Assembly (NCBI GenBank): GCA_028673005.1
Contig: CM054115.1
Location: 188,453,548 to 188,517,547 of the forward strand
Length of the DNA: 64,000 nt
Direction: 5' to 3'
Origin: Tanypteryx hageni
Taxonomy: Eukaryota; Arthropoda; Insecta; Odonata; Petaluridae
Shown here: one piece after another, positions 45,402 to 56,588 of the stretch
How positions within the stretch are numbered: the stretch's first letter is position 1
Layout of the letters: each line of letters opens with the position of its first letter
The notes under the pieces: model-generated
The model's database searches: none
What the model was told of the DNA's origin: nothing
The model's input: the letters and a program-made list of their open reading frames with translations, nothing else
Translations under genes and position numbers: made by a program

Positions 45402-45886
45402 CTACCAGGTGTTGGTTATTATCATGTTCTTCTCCTTGCAGAACTCGATAATTCTGTCTTCCCTTTCGTTTCTCTGTCCCAGGCCGAACTGCCCCACAAC
45501 TCCATCGGCTCGTACTTTTCCCTCACTTGCATTCCAGTCTCCTATCACTATTTTACAGCATCCCTTTCCTTCCTGGTCCAGTATGGCACTTATTCTCTCA
45601 TACACTTCCTCCACTTCCCCATCGTCATGGTCGCCGGTTGGCATGTACACTTGGATGACTAGCATGTTTTTGGTTTAGCATTTAATTTCAGTCCAATAAT
45701 TCTATCACTGTCATAAATGACCCTGGAATCACTCGGTTCAATCGTCTTATTAACTATCATTCCTGCCCCGTTTTTCCCCCTGGTAATCCCCGAGTAGTAT
45801 AACTTGGTATCGTCACTCCTCAACTCACCATTTCCCTCCCATCTCACCTCGCTTATCCCAATAATGTCAATCTTGTTTATCTCCAT
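45402..45886 (-). pseudogene. RTE-type LINE endonuclease, frameshifted
   Basis: Reads IDIIGISEVRWEGNGEL (catalytic Glu and the R-W-x-G-x-G motif of RTE/craniofacial-development-protein-2-like endonucleases), then GAGMIVNK, and after a frame change VIQVYMPTGDHDD and KIVIGDWNASEG (the G-D-W/F-N core). The first strand-end motif (W-N-V-R) is missing because of truncation. Confidence 0.7.
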
Positions 45887-45889
45887 CTC

Positions 45890-46160
45890 TCTCTTTACTC
45901 CTCGTCTTTCTCCAAATTATTCTCTCCTCCATCTCTTCCTCTCTCCCCTCCCTTCCTCTCTCCCCTTCCTTCCTCTCTCCCCTTCCTTCCCCTCTCCCCT
46001 CCTTTCCTCTCTCTCCTCCCTTCCTCTCTCCCCTCCCTCTCTCCCCTCCATTCCTCTTTCCCCTCCCTTCCTCTCTCCCCTTTCTTTCTCTCTCCTCCCT
46101 TCCTCTCTCTCCACACCGATTTCATTTTCAGGAAACCTTTTTCTCTTTCTAGCCTCAAGA
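45890..46160 (+). repeat. Polypyrimidine tract
   Basis: Short-period CTCTCCCCTCCTTCCT-type units adjoining the truncated 5' side of the RTE LINE. Confidence 0.75.
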
Positions 46161-46164
46161 CTTT

Positions 46165-47310
46165 TTCCCAACTTTACTTACGCAGACTTGAACTTCGTTT
46201 CCCATTTATTATACACAAAACACAATTGGATTAGAAAGTAATGCAACTTTGTGTAAACGTTTTTTTCTCATACCGCAGCTCTCTGATTAATTCGGCTTGG
46301 TTGAAAATTTGATAACGCATTTAAAAACATTTTGTCAATTTTGCCATTGTCAATTGCTTTCTTCATTCCTCAGAGCTCTGTGTGATTCTTTTAAATTTTT
46401 AATATGTTCAGACGAACTAACAATTTATAATACATATTTATTAATAAGTTTTAAATTATTATTTCAGTAAATGAGGAAAAGGAATCACGTGTTGATAGAA
46501 AATAACACATTTGCTTCTATGTGGTTAAATTATTTAAAAATTGACTTTTAGTTTTTAACAAAATGAAATTTCGTTTTACTCCGAAATTACAATTTCCCGC
46601 GAAAAATCGTTTTAATATGCCTAATATGGAATATTACATATATTTAAGCGATTCAAATTATATGCGATAAAGAGTATTAAATTGAATACAACATAATAAA
46701 GTTAAATTCCAATCAGTTCATTATTAAGCGGTAACATGAAACAATGACTTTTAAATGTAAAAAACATTGTTGCAATTTATGTGGTACATGGACTAAAGAT
46801 TCTCATGCAATTAATTTTAAAGGAGATATAAAAAAGCGCACTGAACATTTAGTGCGACTTTTTTATATTTAGATCTTCAAAGTAAATACCCCGCATACAT
46901 CGTATGAGCTCTAGAAACGCAGCAGGTGGAGTTAAGATCCGCCATTCACGTAATCATCAGTTATTTCCATTTCTCATTCCAGAGTTATTGCTTGAAAGCG
47001 GAACATTGGGTCCTCGGGTAAACTTTCTGCACAGCTATAATTCCTATCACGTATTTGCATGGCTTCCGCACGCGATCCACCAGACTTAGTTCTTATTCAC
47101 CTTATCAGGATAATGCTAGTCTTTCGCATGTCCATTTAGATCTCTATCTCAAAATCCATCTACTCCTAATACTAACACGTATTTCGAAATGCATCCAACT
47201 AGCGTTTTCTAATTAATTGCTGGACTTTCTGCGGACCACCATTCCCTTCCACTTTGTGTGCCGCACTGATTTATAATACCCATAGAGATATACTGTGGCG
47301 CGTTTTAAGG
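46165..47310. other. AT-rich spacer
   Basis: No recognised gene. A small hairpin AAAAGCGCACT...AGTGCGACTTTT is present at 46831-46864. Confidence 0.35.
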
Positions 47311-47314
47311 AAAG

Positions 47315-48200
47315 GAAGCAAACCAACCCTGAATCTCCCGCCACCCTATTTCCCACTATCCCTAGTCCTCCACCAATGAATCTCCCGCCCTCTTATCCTC
47401 CACCCTCTGCCTCATTCTATTCTCCGCTTCCTTTTTCCCTAGGCTTTCTTCCTCGTCCCTCTTCTCGCCGTCCTTAAGCCTTCATCTCACACTGTCTCCG
47501 ACCTCCAATCCCTTTAGATCTTCCCTCCCTACATCTCTCTTTCCCCTCCATCCCTCTTCCCCCTCCATCTCTCTTCCCCCTCCATCCCTCTTCCTCCTCC
47601 ATTCCTCTTGCCCCTCCATCCCTCTTCCTCCTCCATTCCTCTTCCCCCTCCACCTCCCTTCCCCCTCCATCCATCTTCCTCCTCCAACCCCCTTCCCCCT
47701 CCATCCCTCTCCCCCTCCATCCCTCATCTCCCCTTAATCCCTCTTTCCCCCTCCACCCTCACATCCTCTTTCTTATAATTCCCCCGACGCTGCCAACGGC
47801 CACCTAAACCTTATCCTTCATTTTCTCCACCTCCCTTCATCGGATTCGGATTCAGAGGCAACTTCACGGCTTCTATCTAGATAAATATTTTCTTTTTTTA
47901 ATCCAAGACCTTTCTCTTCTCTCTGCATGTCTTTTTCTATCTCTATCTACCTAATTATTTCACTTCTCTACTCTCTAGTATTTATGTTTCTCCGCTGTGA
48001 TTTTTTAGGATCCTTCCTAATGAATTTTTCTAAGTCACCATCCATGCTCTCTCCCTTAATCTTTTTTATCTTCCCCTTTTAGTTGATTTTTCTCTACTTC
48101 TTTAGCAAATTCCACCTGTCTCTCTTTATCTCAAATTCTTTATCTCTCCCCTCCTTCCATCTTCTTTCTACCCACATCTCTCTTGCGCTCTTTTTTATAA
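47315..48200 (+). repeat. Pyrimidine-rich region with an irregular minisatellite
   Basis: At 47525-47730 irregular units of about 18 bp of the form CTCCATCCCTCTTCCCC repeat. The rest is loosely pyrimidine-rich to about 48200. Confidence 0.65.
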
Positions 48201-48301
48201 TTCTCTTTGCGTCGCTCTCAGAATAATTTCAGTCGCCCTATTAAGGCGCTTTTATTATGAACAATTTAAAACATTATTTACCTTAAAAATGGAATGATAT
48301 A

Positions 48302-49070
48302 GTCCCGTATTGTCCCAAATATAAAGCAACGTCGAATATAACGCGACCCTAAAAGTTTTGGAAAGTTTTTCAAGAAAAACTTAACCTCGAATATAACGCG
48401 ACCCCGAGCAACCTTCAGCCAATCTAACACAAGTTCCTCGTTCATCCACCGCTTCTCCTGCGCGTGAAAGATTACACCTGGCGGTAACTTTTCCTTTGGC
48501 ATCCTTTTACGATTTAAAATTAAGTAGGGAGTCAGTTTTTGCCCGTCGGCCTTGACTGCAAGCATAACAGTTATCCTTGATTTCTCATTTCCGGTGGATT
48601 TTAACAACACCGATTTAGCTATGACCATTTTAAAATTCATGTGATATCTTCGCCGGATTACTCTGTTAACCTGGGATTTGAAAGAACCTATTTCTCAACA
48701 TGATCAACACCCTTTTTGTTACCCATTGTTAAAATAACGGATGTGTAAAAACTCGCCAAATTAGTTACAAAGAATACTCAGACGCACTTATAGCTTCAAT
48801 TCAATGAATACCGAGAGGCTCAGCCGCCGATTGGACTCGATTTATTCTCGCCTCGGATGCTTTTCAAGTACAATGTAACGTAGGCCTAATGCATCTACAA
48901 TGTAACAAGTATCTTGTATCTCGTAAACAGACATGCGGAATGTACGATGATTTTTCGAAAAAGGATTTAACGATTTTTTTAAATCACTAGTTCTCGTATA
49001 TAACGCGGGAGCAACTATTAAAATTTAATTTTTTGGTAAAAAACATCTAGTTATATTCGAGACAATATGG
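48302..49070 (-). mobile_element. Tigger/pogo-like element, internally deleted
   Basis: Terminal repeats match in opposite directions: CCCGTATTGTCCCAAATATA from 48304 and, inverted from 49070, CCATATTGTCTCGAATATA. TA dinucleotides flank both ends, as expected for Tc1/mariner-pogo target duplications. The subterminal word CGAATATAACGCGACCC occurs twice near the left end (48333-48349 and 48388-48404). Inside is a minus-strand piece of a Tigger-like transposase whose reading runs straight into the subterminal repeat, showing that the rest was deleted. Confidence 0.7.
48405..48640 (-). pseudogene. Tigger/pogo-like transposase fragment (DDE domain)
   Basis: About 79 residues: SVLLKSTGNEKSRITVMLAV, then ADGQKLTPYLILNRKRMPKE, LPPGVIF and WMNEELVLDWLK. 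These are hallmark blocks of the DDE domain of Tigger/jerky/CENP-B-like transposases, between the first and second catalytic aspartates. The catalytic residues themselves are not included. The open frame continues to 48278 but from 48404 onward it is terminal-repeat sequence. Confidence 0.75.
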
Positions 49071-49074
49071 TATT

Positions 49075-52000
49075 AAATTATTCAAAAGAGTCCTGTCCAA
49101 CTTCTTTCCTGCGATTACTCATATGATTTAGCTGTAACATTCCAAGGGATGGAGCATTTTGAATTACGACAAAATTTGATTGAGCAGGCTTGGTGTATGG
49201 CATTTATCAAATGGAGGTAGGTTTTAAATGGGATGTGGAGCAATTTCAGTTCTGCATATAGATACCTCAAGCTGTAGTATGCTGTTTTGAGCTCAATGTA
49301 ATTATTAACATTACTAAAGCATTTAGAGATCGCGCAGTGTCATGTTGACCGTGTTGGAAAAATTCGCTAAAATCTCAAAGCATAAATATTTTTACATCAA
49401 TTCCGTTACTGTTATTTGCTTTAATAAGAGTTTTGTTCGTGAAAAAATTGTCTTATTATCTCTTAAACGGAATCTAGGTTAAATTTAAAGAACACAAAAT
49501 GAAACGGCGAAAAATAATGCATATTTTATCTAGTTTTAATTTAATTTTTCTTGTATAATAAATAACAAAGAAATCTATAATGAATGAACGGATTCATTAC
49601 ATGTAATTTGAAAGCATGGATATTGGAAATAAACACGAAAATTTCAAAAATATTAAATTATAAATAAACTCCTGAACTTTAAGTATGGCTGGCAAACAGT
49701 AAGTAACTTCTGAAGCCTTAAAATGATTAAATGAATAAGATTACCACTAAAAATACAATGTAGCCATTTTCAGCGGAAATAAGCCATTATAATATAAAAA
49801 ACGTAGATGCCAACCCTTTAGATAAAAGACATACACCTGAAAAATTTTCCTATTTATAATAATTACTATATAGGCGTTCTTTCATAAAAATGGAATATGA
49901 ATATAAATTACTCAAAACCTAATAACATAATAGAAAAGCGTATCTGCGCTTTGCGCGACTCCACTCGCGTAGGTGAAAAGAAATGCCACCAAGTAAAATC
50001 ACTACAAAACTGAAAATGGGCACGCAAATTGTCTCCTAAAATCTTATCTCAATGCATTGCGCACTCAAAGGGAAGCTGAGGTAAAGGACAGAGATTTGAC
50101 TTGAAAGGGAAATAAAAAATTTCAGAAGGTCTTTTAGGCCACACGCGATTGCTTAATGTTTAAAATTCTTTTTAAAATGCATTCTCTCACTTTTGCCGAA
50201 TTCATATATCATGACACTGTATCCAATATAGCAGTAACGAAATGTAAAACTACAAATGTAGTTTCAATGTTAATATAGTTTTATTACATAATTAAAAAAT
50301 GCAAATGTGTTTAACATATATAATTAAGTCTTTCTGAAAGAAGCCACATCAACTTCGATTCAAAGAAATCTCTAACTTTTTTAAGGCTGATTTATTTTAC
50401 CAAAAACATCGGAATAAACAAACAACAAACGTTTTTGTACAATATTATGACAACATGAAAAACATTCTAGAAAAATATTGCACTTCCTTAGTTTAATAAA
50501 AAAAATTCGACACTAATATGATTCGTTGTGTTTTTATTAATACACACTTACGAAGAATTTGTTGACCCATTAAGCATAGGATGCATGGTAGCATGAAGAG
50601 TCTAATTTCGTGCTTCTTAAGCAATCTATCAACGTCAACGACAGCATTTGTCATCGTTAGTTACTGCTGGTAGTATTTATTAAATTATATGTGAGTCTTC
50701 TTAATGCCTACTACTCTCCCACATAGATTCAAGTGCTTTTAGGAAATGCCAGTTTTAGGAGATGTTAAAAACATCTACATAGAAAGAGCTTTTTGTTGAT
50801 AGCATTTCTTGGAACTTAATTGAGAACAAGCTTTTAGCTTTAGCCGTGGAAGTGTAAGAATGTGCAATTTTGCCAAGCACTTGATATATCTTAACTATTC
50901 TCCACCTGTTACTAACGTTTTTACTTGTTAATAGATGAATGATATCAATTTCAACAGAAACTCTGAAAACCAAACATGTCAGAATTCTTTCATTGTAAAT
51001 CTTCGATTCATTGTGATGATGAGTTGTTTGGTTTATTTTATATTTTTGACTGTACTATTTCCCGAGAAAGAACGTTCGATGATATAAAAGCTACGGTTTA
51101 GCCAGCTAAATAATTGCGTTTCTTAACCTTCAGCTATGACAAAACTCTTAGTCTTTCCACTGGAAACTATCGAACTTCAGCTCAAGACCATAATGCTTAA
51201 ACCACGACTCGTATGAAGTTATACCCTTGTTCAAAAATATTGCATCTCGAAGAAGTCTTAATGAAAAGTGTCACTAGAGATGCATATGTTACAGAGTAAC
51301 GCGTGTAGTTTTGCTGGTAAAAGCTTAAGTGTAGGCATGTTTGTATGGTTGTGGGGCCAAGAGTGCAAGATGGTTGGCATTTAACAAGGAAATTGTCAAT
51401 CAAGCGTATGTTTTTCATTCTATCTTGACACTACTGAAGATGACTGCATAGCTGTCGAAACATCGGCGTCGAGTTTTTATTTTTGGTTAGAGTTTACTGT
51501 GTGAGTGGATTTTGCATGTTTCTGCGTGTGCGTGTGTCCCTTTTTGACCTAGGTCCTGCGACGGTGTTTACCAGCAACCTGCAGCGTGAGTGTGACTATT
51601 CTCTGCCTTTTTACGGTGAAGGAGTTTTTGTTTATTTACTATTGTATTGTTTCACCGTGTCTCGCAACCCTCTCTTTTCATATAAAAAACCAACTGAGGA
51701 GAACTCGAGGATGTCACGAGCTACGTTTACTTGAGTTATCTAATCACTATGGACGGATAACGTTTTAGAGAGACTAACAGGAGGATGAAGATGTCATGGA
51801 GTGCATTCTAACGGAATGCAAAAATCTTAAAATCAAATATCCCAGTCTTCCTAAGGAGGACATCATTTGTCCGTTGTGACCTAAAGATGCGAAGCATGGA
51901 CCATAAATGCCTCAATAGTCCAGTGCCTATAAACAAAGCATCGTAACGTAGCGTAGATGGAAACTAATGATCAATGGGAGGTGCCTCAAAAGAAACGATT

Positions 52001-52165
52001 GGGTTAAGTAAGAAGAAAGAAGTTTGCGACATAATTAGGAAAAGGCGGATTTTAATATGAGAAAATATTCGACTATAATCGAGCTTCTTCGGTTTTTTAT
52101 CGGAAAAAAAGAAATAAACGAAACGTGAATTACTTTAATAAAAATATCTACAAAAACGCGTCATC
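49075..52165. other. AT-rich spacer with one retroelement-like end motif
   Basis: Mostly plain. At about 51432-51466 the sequence CTGAAGATGACTGCATAGCT then GTCGAAACATCGGCG resembles a motif seen just after the coding part of some invertebrate retroelements; no reverse transcriptase was found beside it. Small frames nearby are unremarkable. Confidence 0.35.
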
Positions 52166-52169
52166 GTCT

Positions 52170-52545
52170 TTCTAGCTTCTCGAAGAAACAAGTGCCTTTA
52201 AGACCAAAAAGGGAATCAGACAAGGAGCTATCATGTCTTCAAAATTATTCACAGCAGCTCTAGAGAAAATATGGAAAACGCTAGAATGGGAATCAAACAG
52301 AATAAAGGAAAGTGGGGAGCATATGAGTCCACTGCACTCCCGCGATGACATCGTATTATTTGCAGAAAGCCCAGAAGAGCACCGAAGGAGAACTGAGAAT
52401 TTGAAACAGGAAAGCCAAAAACCTGGACTGAAAATGAATCATAATAACAAAGGACATGATCAATTACTTTGCAATACCACAAGATGACAGCCCAATGGAT
52501 AGCAAAATCCATGACCAATGATCAAAAGTCAAATCCAGCGGCATT
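52170..52545 (+). pseudogene. RTE-like reverse transcriptase fragment, second lineage
   Basis: Reads KKGIRQGAIMSSKLFTAALE, then IWKTLEWES and DDIVLFAESPEEHRRR, and further SQKPGLKMN. It covers motifs B to D of an RTE-type reverse transcriptase. The catalytic block is damaged: one residue is lost and F-A-D-D has become S-R-D-D. The wording differs from the 43-46 kb element, so it comes from another lineage. Both ends are missing. Confidence 0.7.
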
Positions 52546-52560
52546 ATGAATTATCTATAC

Positions 52561-52800
52561 CAGTGTTCTTCAAATTGTGCTCCGCGGAGCCCTTGGGGCT
52601 CCGCAAAGTGACTCACGGATTAAAGAAATATTATAAAATCAAGTAATAAAATCATAATATAATATAAAATATGATACTATTGTTAAAAAACATTTGCTTA
52701 TCGTATGTAAAGTTATATATATATTCATAGGAAAGATAATTTGGTTGGTGGAGAGTCGTAGTTAAGAGGGACGCTAAATGGGTTCCGCAGCCTCTCGAAG
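52561..52800. mobile_element. hAT-like element, left end only
   Basis: CAGTGTTCTTCAAATTGTG followed by CTCCGCGGAGCCC is a typical hAT end. GGGTTCCGCAGCC near 52782 may be the inner part of the right end, but no matching terminal repeat or duplication was found. It abuts the RTE fragment. Confidence 0.45.
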
Positions 52801-52890
52801 TTAACATCATGGTGCAGACATTTTTATTGCGAGCGTATTACCATTTATAAACCGTCAAAAGTTTTGTGAATGCAAATGCTAAGCATAGAG

Positions 52891-53174
52891 CAGCGGTTTC
52901 CAAAAATCACGATGTTGCTCTACCCACCTAAGATAAAATTCATAGACAATACATACTGGTTCTACAATTGCAATTAATACAATAACCGCCTTAAGAAAAA
53001 CATGGAGTCAAACGATACGTCCTAGCCAATTGAGGGCTAGAATTTGACGGTTGCATATTGTTGGTCTTACGATTGGGATGGCTAACCATACGGCCAATAT
53101 AGGTTTAATATAATGCGCCCCCCCCACCCAATCTTTCCTCTGCGGTGTCGCGCCCCACAGTTTGGAAATCACTG
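52891..53174. mobile_element. hAT MITE with perfect 8-bp target duplication
   Basis: 284 bp. The left end is CAGCGGTTTCCAAAAATC and the right end, read inverted, is CAGTGATTTCCAAACTGTG. Both sides carry the same 8-mer GCATAGAG (52883-52890 and 53175-53182). The right part has a run of C and GCGCCCC words typical of hAT MITE ends. No coding capacity. Confidence 0.85.
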
Positions 53175-53182
53175 GCATAGAG

Positions 53183-53788
53183 TAATTTTTACCCTGCAGA
53201 GGGTTCTTTGTATGTGTGCGTATGTGATCTCCTGGAACTGCTACATATCGAAAATCTGCTCTAGTTTGGCCCTAAGACGCATACTACAAATTGAACAGAA
53301 AATCCTCTCTGAAACAGAACAATCTATGGATTTTCCCCTGAAACCTATACCACATAATTTATATCCCTGATTTTATTCCACCTAAACTACATCCATATAC
53401 CAAAAACGTATACCACTATTCCCACTCTAAATTCCTCCCTGATTAAATGCCATCAATACACAATACCTTACCCCTGAGACTTATACCATCAAAATGACAT
53501 AATTTGTCTTCTCTGATGTTATCCCGCCAAACTACACAATTGAATTCCAACCAATTAAATTAACTAAACGTGTATAAAGAAAAACGACAATGTATTCTGG
53601 TTTGTTTGTTGTTATTCACATTTTGGTGGAGTTTTATACAACTGTTCAATGAGTTGTTGTTGACTTTGACCACCTACCTGGAACACCTAATTTTTTGGAA
53701 TAAATCAAAAATTATATACCTTCTGTCATTCCAATTTGAATTGAACTTTATCCCACATCTTACGAATAGAGGGTCGGTAAGGAGCATG
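53183..53788. other. AT-rich spacer
   Basis: No feature recognised. Confidence 0.35.
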
Positions 53789-53791
53789 TAG

Positions 53792-53989
53792 ACATACTGT
53801 ACAACGCTGTACTTACTGGTGCTGCTCTGCGAGAACAGGTATCACTACAGTGAGTGCAGCGTTGTACAGTATGCCTCCCAGTTCCCAGCCGACCTAAGGC
53901 TGCTCCCCTTGGACGCGGTTGTGGACATTCTCGCTTACAACTCGAGAACGGGAAATCGGCAGCATGTGAAATTTTTGTGGTTGGTGTAG
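53792..53989 (+). other. Unrecognised open frame over the hairpin
   Basis: A frame without a Met start reads, in part, ECSVVQYASQFPADLRLLPL and then DAVVDILAYNSRTGNRQ before a stop at 53987-53989. The GC content and wording are more protein-like than the neighbourhood, so this may be a fragment of an unidentified mobile or viral-like gene. The left arm of the hairpin encodes a similar SVVQY word on the opposite strand, which suggests an inverted duplication. No function is assigned. Confidence 0.25.
53793..53873 (+). other. microRNA-precursor-like hairpin
   Basis: 81 nt that fold on themselves: CATACTGTACAACGCTG (53793-53809) pairs exactly with CAGCGTTGTACAGTATG (53857-53873). Pairing continues inward for eight more positions with two G-U wobbles, and then, after a small bulge, GTG with CAC. 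The loop is about 20-30 nt. Length and arm structure fit an animal pre-miRNA. It could also be a chance inverted duplication. Expression is unknown, and I do not recognise either arm as a named miRNA. Confidence 0.4.
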
Positions 53990-55075
53990 GCATTTTGTTT
54001 CAAGGTTCCAGTAGCTCTTCGTAAAAATCGGCGTAACGAAAACTAGTATTTCAGAGGTCAGATTTTGACACAACGTTCCTCCAACGTTATTGATTGCAAC
54101 TCACATTTTCATATACAAAAAGATGCGTCTTCTTAATATACGTCCGAAGGAGTAAATAATGTGTTTGTGCAATGCATATGACGAAAATTTTGCATAAAAC
54201 AAAAATTGGAGCTCGAACTTTAAGTGCTCGTAATTCTGTAACGGTTGAGATTTCGACACATGTTTATATCGAGTTTTTCGCGCAGAATAAGCCCCAAGAA
54301 ATCACCTACAGAAATTATGCACACATTTCGCATATAAAGAATCCGTAGACGAAAAAATATAGATAATACAGAAAACAACAACTCTTTCATTGAAATTTAT
54401 ATTTCTCCATGTCAAAGACTATTTTGTGCATAGTGCCTGTGAAATTATGAAAGGAATTTTTCATTTACAAAATAGGGAGTTTCTAAAAATATGTGAGTAA
54501 TTATGCGTGTGTGGGGAAGTGTTTAAACGTTTTTATATCATAAAATTTAATTTTTAAAATATTTTTTCTGGTACTATTTCTAATAATTTGGTAAAATTCC
54601 ATAATCTGATATATTAAATATTAAGAAAGAGACCTCTCTCCGTTGCTTGGCTGAACTTATCTCTTCCCATTTAAAGCAAAAGGGATTTAGTCAACTACAT
54701 TAAACCCTTTTAATATTTTTCAGCAAAGTAATAGGCACTACTCATGATATCGGTTGTTGCATAGAAACTCTGCTCAATTAATTAAGTCGGTAGGACACGA
54801 GATCAAGATTAGATGGGATTTCTCAATATATTTTCGGATGTTTCATCCCCACATCAATAATAGATACAGAATTAAATGAGGAGTGTTTTTGGTTAAATGT
54901 TCATGTAGTCAAATCGCTGTGAGTATCAGTATTATTTCGCCTATATATGCCTACAATAGTTATGTGAACATTAAACCTCGTATAATTTTAGTATCGTTCA
55001 AAAACTTAGTTAAATTTTAAAGACCCTCACAGAAGCTAAACTTCACGAGCTAGGAGTCTTTTAATTCTCTATTGT
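53990..55075. other. AT-rich spacer
   Basis: No recognised feature. Confidence 0.35.
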
Positions 55076-55079
55076 CTCA

Positions 55080-55670
55080 AGAATCTTTTCATAATATCTG
55101 CTTTCATCCCTTCCTCTTTCTCCCTTTATCGGTCCGCGGGATCACAGCTCTCCTTAACTCTCTCTCTCTCTCTCTCTCTCCCTTCTCCGTTCCCTCCTCT
55201 CACATCCCCCGCTCCTCTATTATCTCCGATCCTACTCCCTCCATCTTCTCGCTCACTTCTCTCTCTCTCTCCAATCCTCCCTCCTCCTCCTAAGAACTGC
55301 GCCATTGCAAGGAGGCAATCTCCCTTCGTTGCTCTAATAAACCTCGATCCAATCTGGCCCTGCTTTCTCGGTCTTACACCGTTTGCCTTATCCCTCACCC
55401 TCTTTCCTCTCTCTCTTCTATTTTTTCTATTTCCCTTACACACTCTCTCCCAACTTATTTTGTCTCCACCTCCCCTTTCATCCTCTTTCCCTCAACGCAA
55501 CCTTTTGCTTCCGTGCGAAACCTAATGCTTAGCTTTACGGCTGGTTTCCTTCCTACTTAGCCTCACTCTCCACTTTCGTTATCTTTCTCTGTCTCTCTCT
55601 CCATTCTCTCCCTTTCTCTTCCTCCCCTCTATTCTATCTCCCTTCTCTTCATTCTCACCCTATTCCCAGG
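55080..55670 (+). repeat. Pyrimidine-rich tract with CT microsatellite
   Basis: CTCTCTCTCTCTC at about 55158-55180 and loose pyrimidine bias to 55660. Confidence 0.7.
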
Positions 55671-55739
55671 GCGACAGGGCGAGCGACGTAAGAAGATTCT
55701 GCGGTTGCCTTCATTTCCCGGACCCTAATGAGGCAATTG

Positions 55740-55945
55740 GCGAGGAGTGAGACGAGGGCGCGGGGGGCAGAAGAGCGGCACAAGAGAGGGGAGGGGGTGT
55801 ACGTGGGTGAGGGAAGGAGGAGGGGAGGGGTGGAGGAGGGGGTGGAGGAGGGGAGGGGGAGGGGGAGGAGGGGAGAGGAGGGGTGGAGGAGGGGTGGAGG
55901 AGGGGAGGGGTGGAGGAGGGGAGGGGTGGAGGAGGATCCGGAGGG
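55740..55945 (+). repeat. Polypurine tract, GGAGGGGTGGAGGAG-type
   Basis: Irregular short units of 10-15 bp. Its purine bias is on the opposite strand to the tract just upstream, with about 70 bp of mixed, CpG-bearing DNA between them. Confidence 0.75.
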
Positions 55946-55949
55946 ACGT

Positions 55950-56578
55950 GAGGCATTTCTTGCTTCCAGTGAGATTGGGATCGGAAGTTTCCTTGTTTGT
56001 AGGTCAGCGTTGGCAATTGCTACGACATGACCCCACGCGTCTACCTTCAACTTTGAGAAACGTGTTACCCTTGACAATAATCCTATCGAGTGGTAAGACT
56101 TATATAATGGTTCTTTTAGTTCGCATAAAACATAAATAGATTTCATTTTATTACGATATTGGCAGTTATTTTCAAAGTATTCCATCAACTAATTTCTGTT
56201 TATTAATTTTGCTTTAATTTAATTTACAAATTATTCGGCGAAAGAAAAAACAAACAAACTACGATAAACATTAAAGCCATTCATATGCCTTATAAGTAAT
56301 TACTTCCAAAGTGAGGACATTAATTACGTGCAAAGTTTAGTTTGAAATTAAAGATGTTAAGCTCTTTTTTGACTGATTTTAAAATTCATATAGAAGTGAA
56401 GAGAGCTGCTTCTGATCTCATTTCCGAGAACTGAGCGCAAAGTCGTTGATCATACACCGCAATGATATTAAGCTCTTTTTTCTATCATTTCAAAGGATCG
56501 AAATAAACTGTATTTCATCAATAAGTCAAGCAGTTAGTGATTCCTGTCGTGTGCAATTTAAAAACGTATTTCTCCTTT
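55950..56578. other. Mixed spacer
   Basis: No recognised gene or element. Confidence 0.35.
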
Positions 56579-56588
56579 GGCAAATCTT

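Larger units (their letters stand above)
43245..45890 (-). mobile_element. RTE-clade LINE, most of the ORF present, degenerate
   Basis: Minus-strand non-LTR retrotransposon with endonuclease (45886-45402), a linker, reverse transcriptase (44700-43550) and a short C-terminal part (43460-43245). There is no sign of a Gag ORF, consistent with RTE elements. The N-terminal start of the endonuclease is cut off at about 45890, where a polypyrimidine tract begins. Several frameshifts and stops are present. It belongs to a different group from the LINEs at 4.7-12.7 kb. Confidence 0.75.

Noticed and set aside
46831..46864. Hairpin followed by T run resembling a bacterial rho-independent terminator
   Set aside because: The window is eukaryotic and there is no gene upstream; a short hairpin of this kind occurs by chance in AT-rich DNA.
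46904..47089. AAACGCAGCAGGTGGAGTTAAG as another composite-repeat copy
   Set aside because: Only a short resemblance to the sequence near 38700 and no B box; too weak to list.
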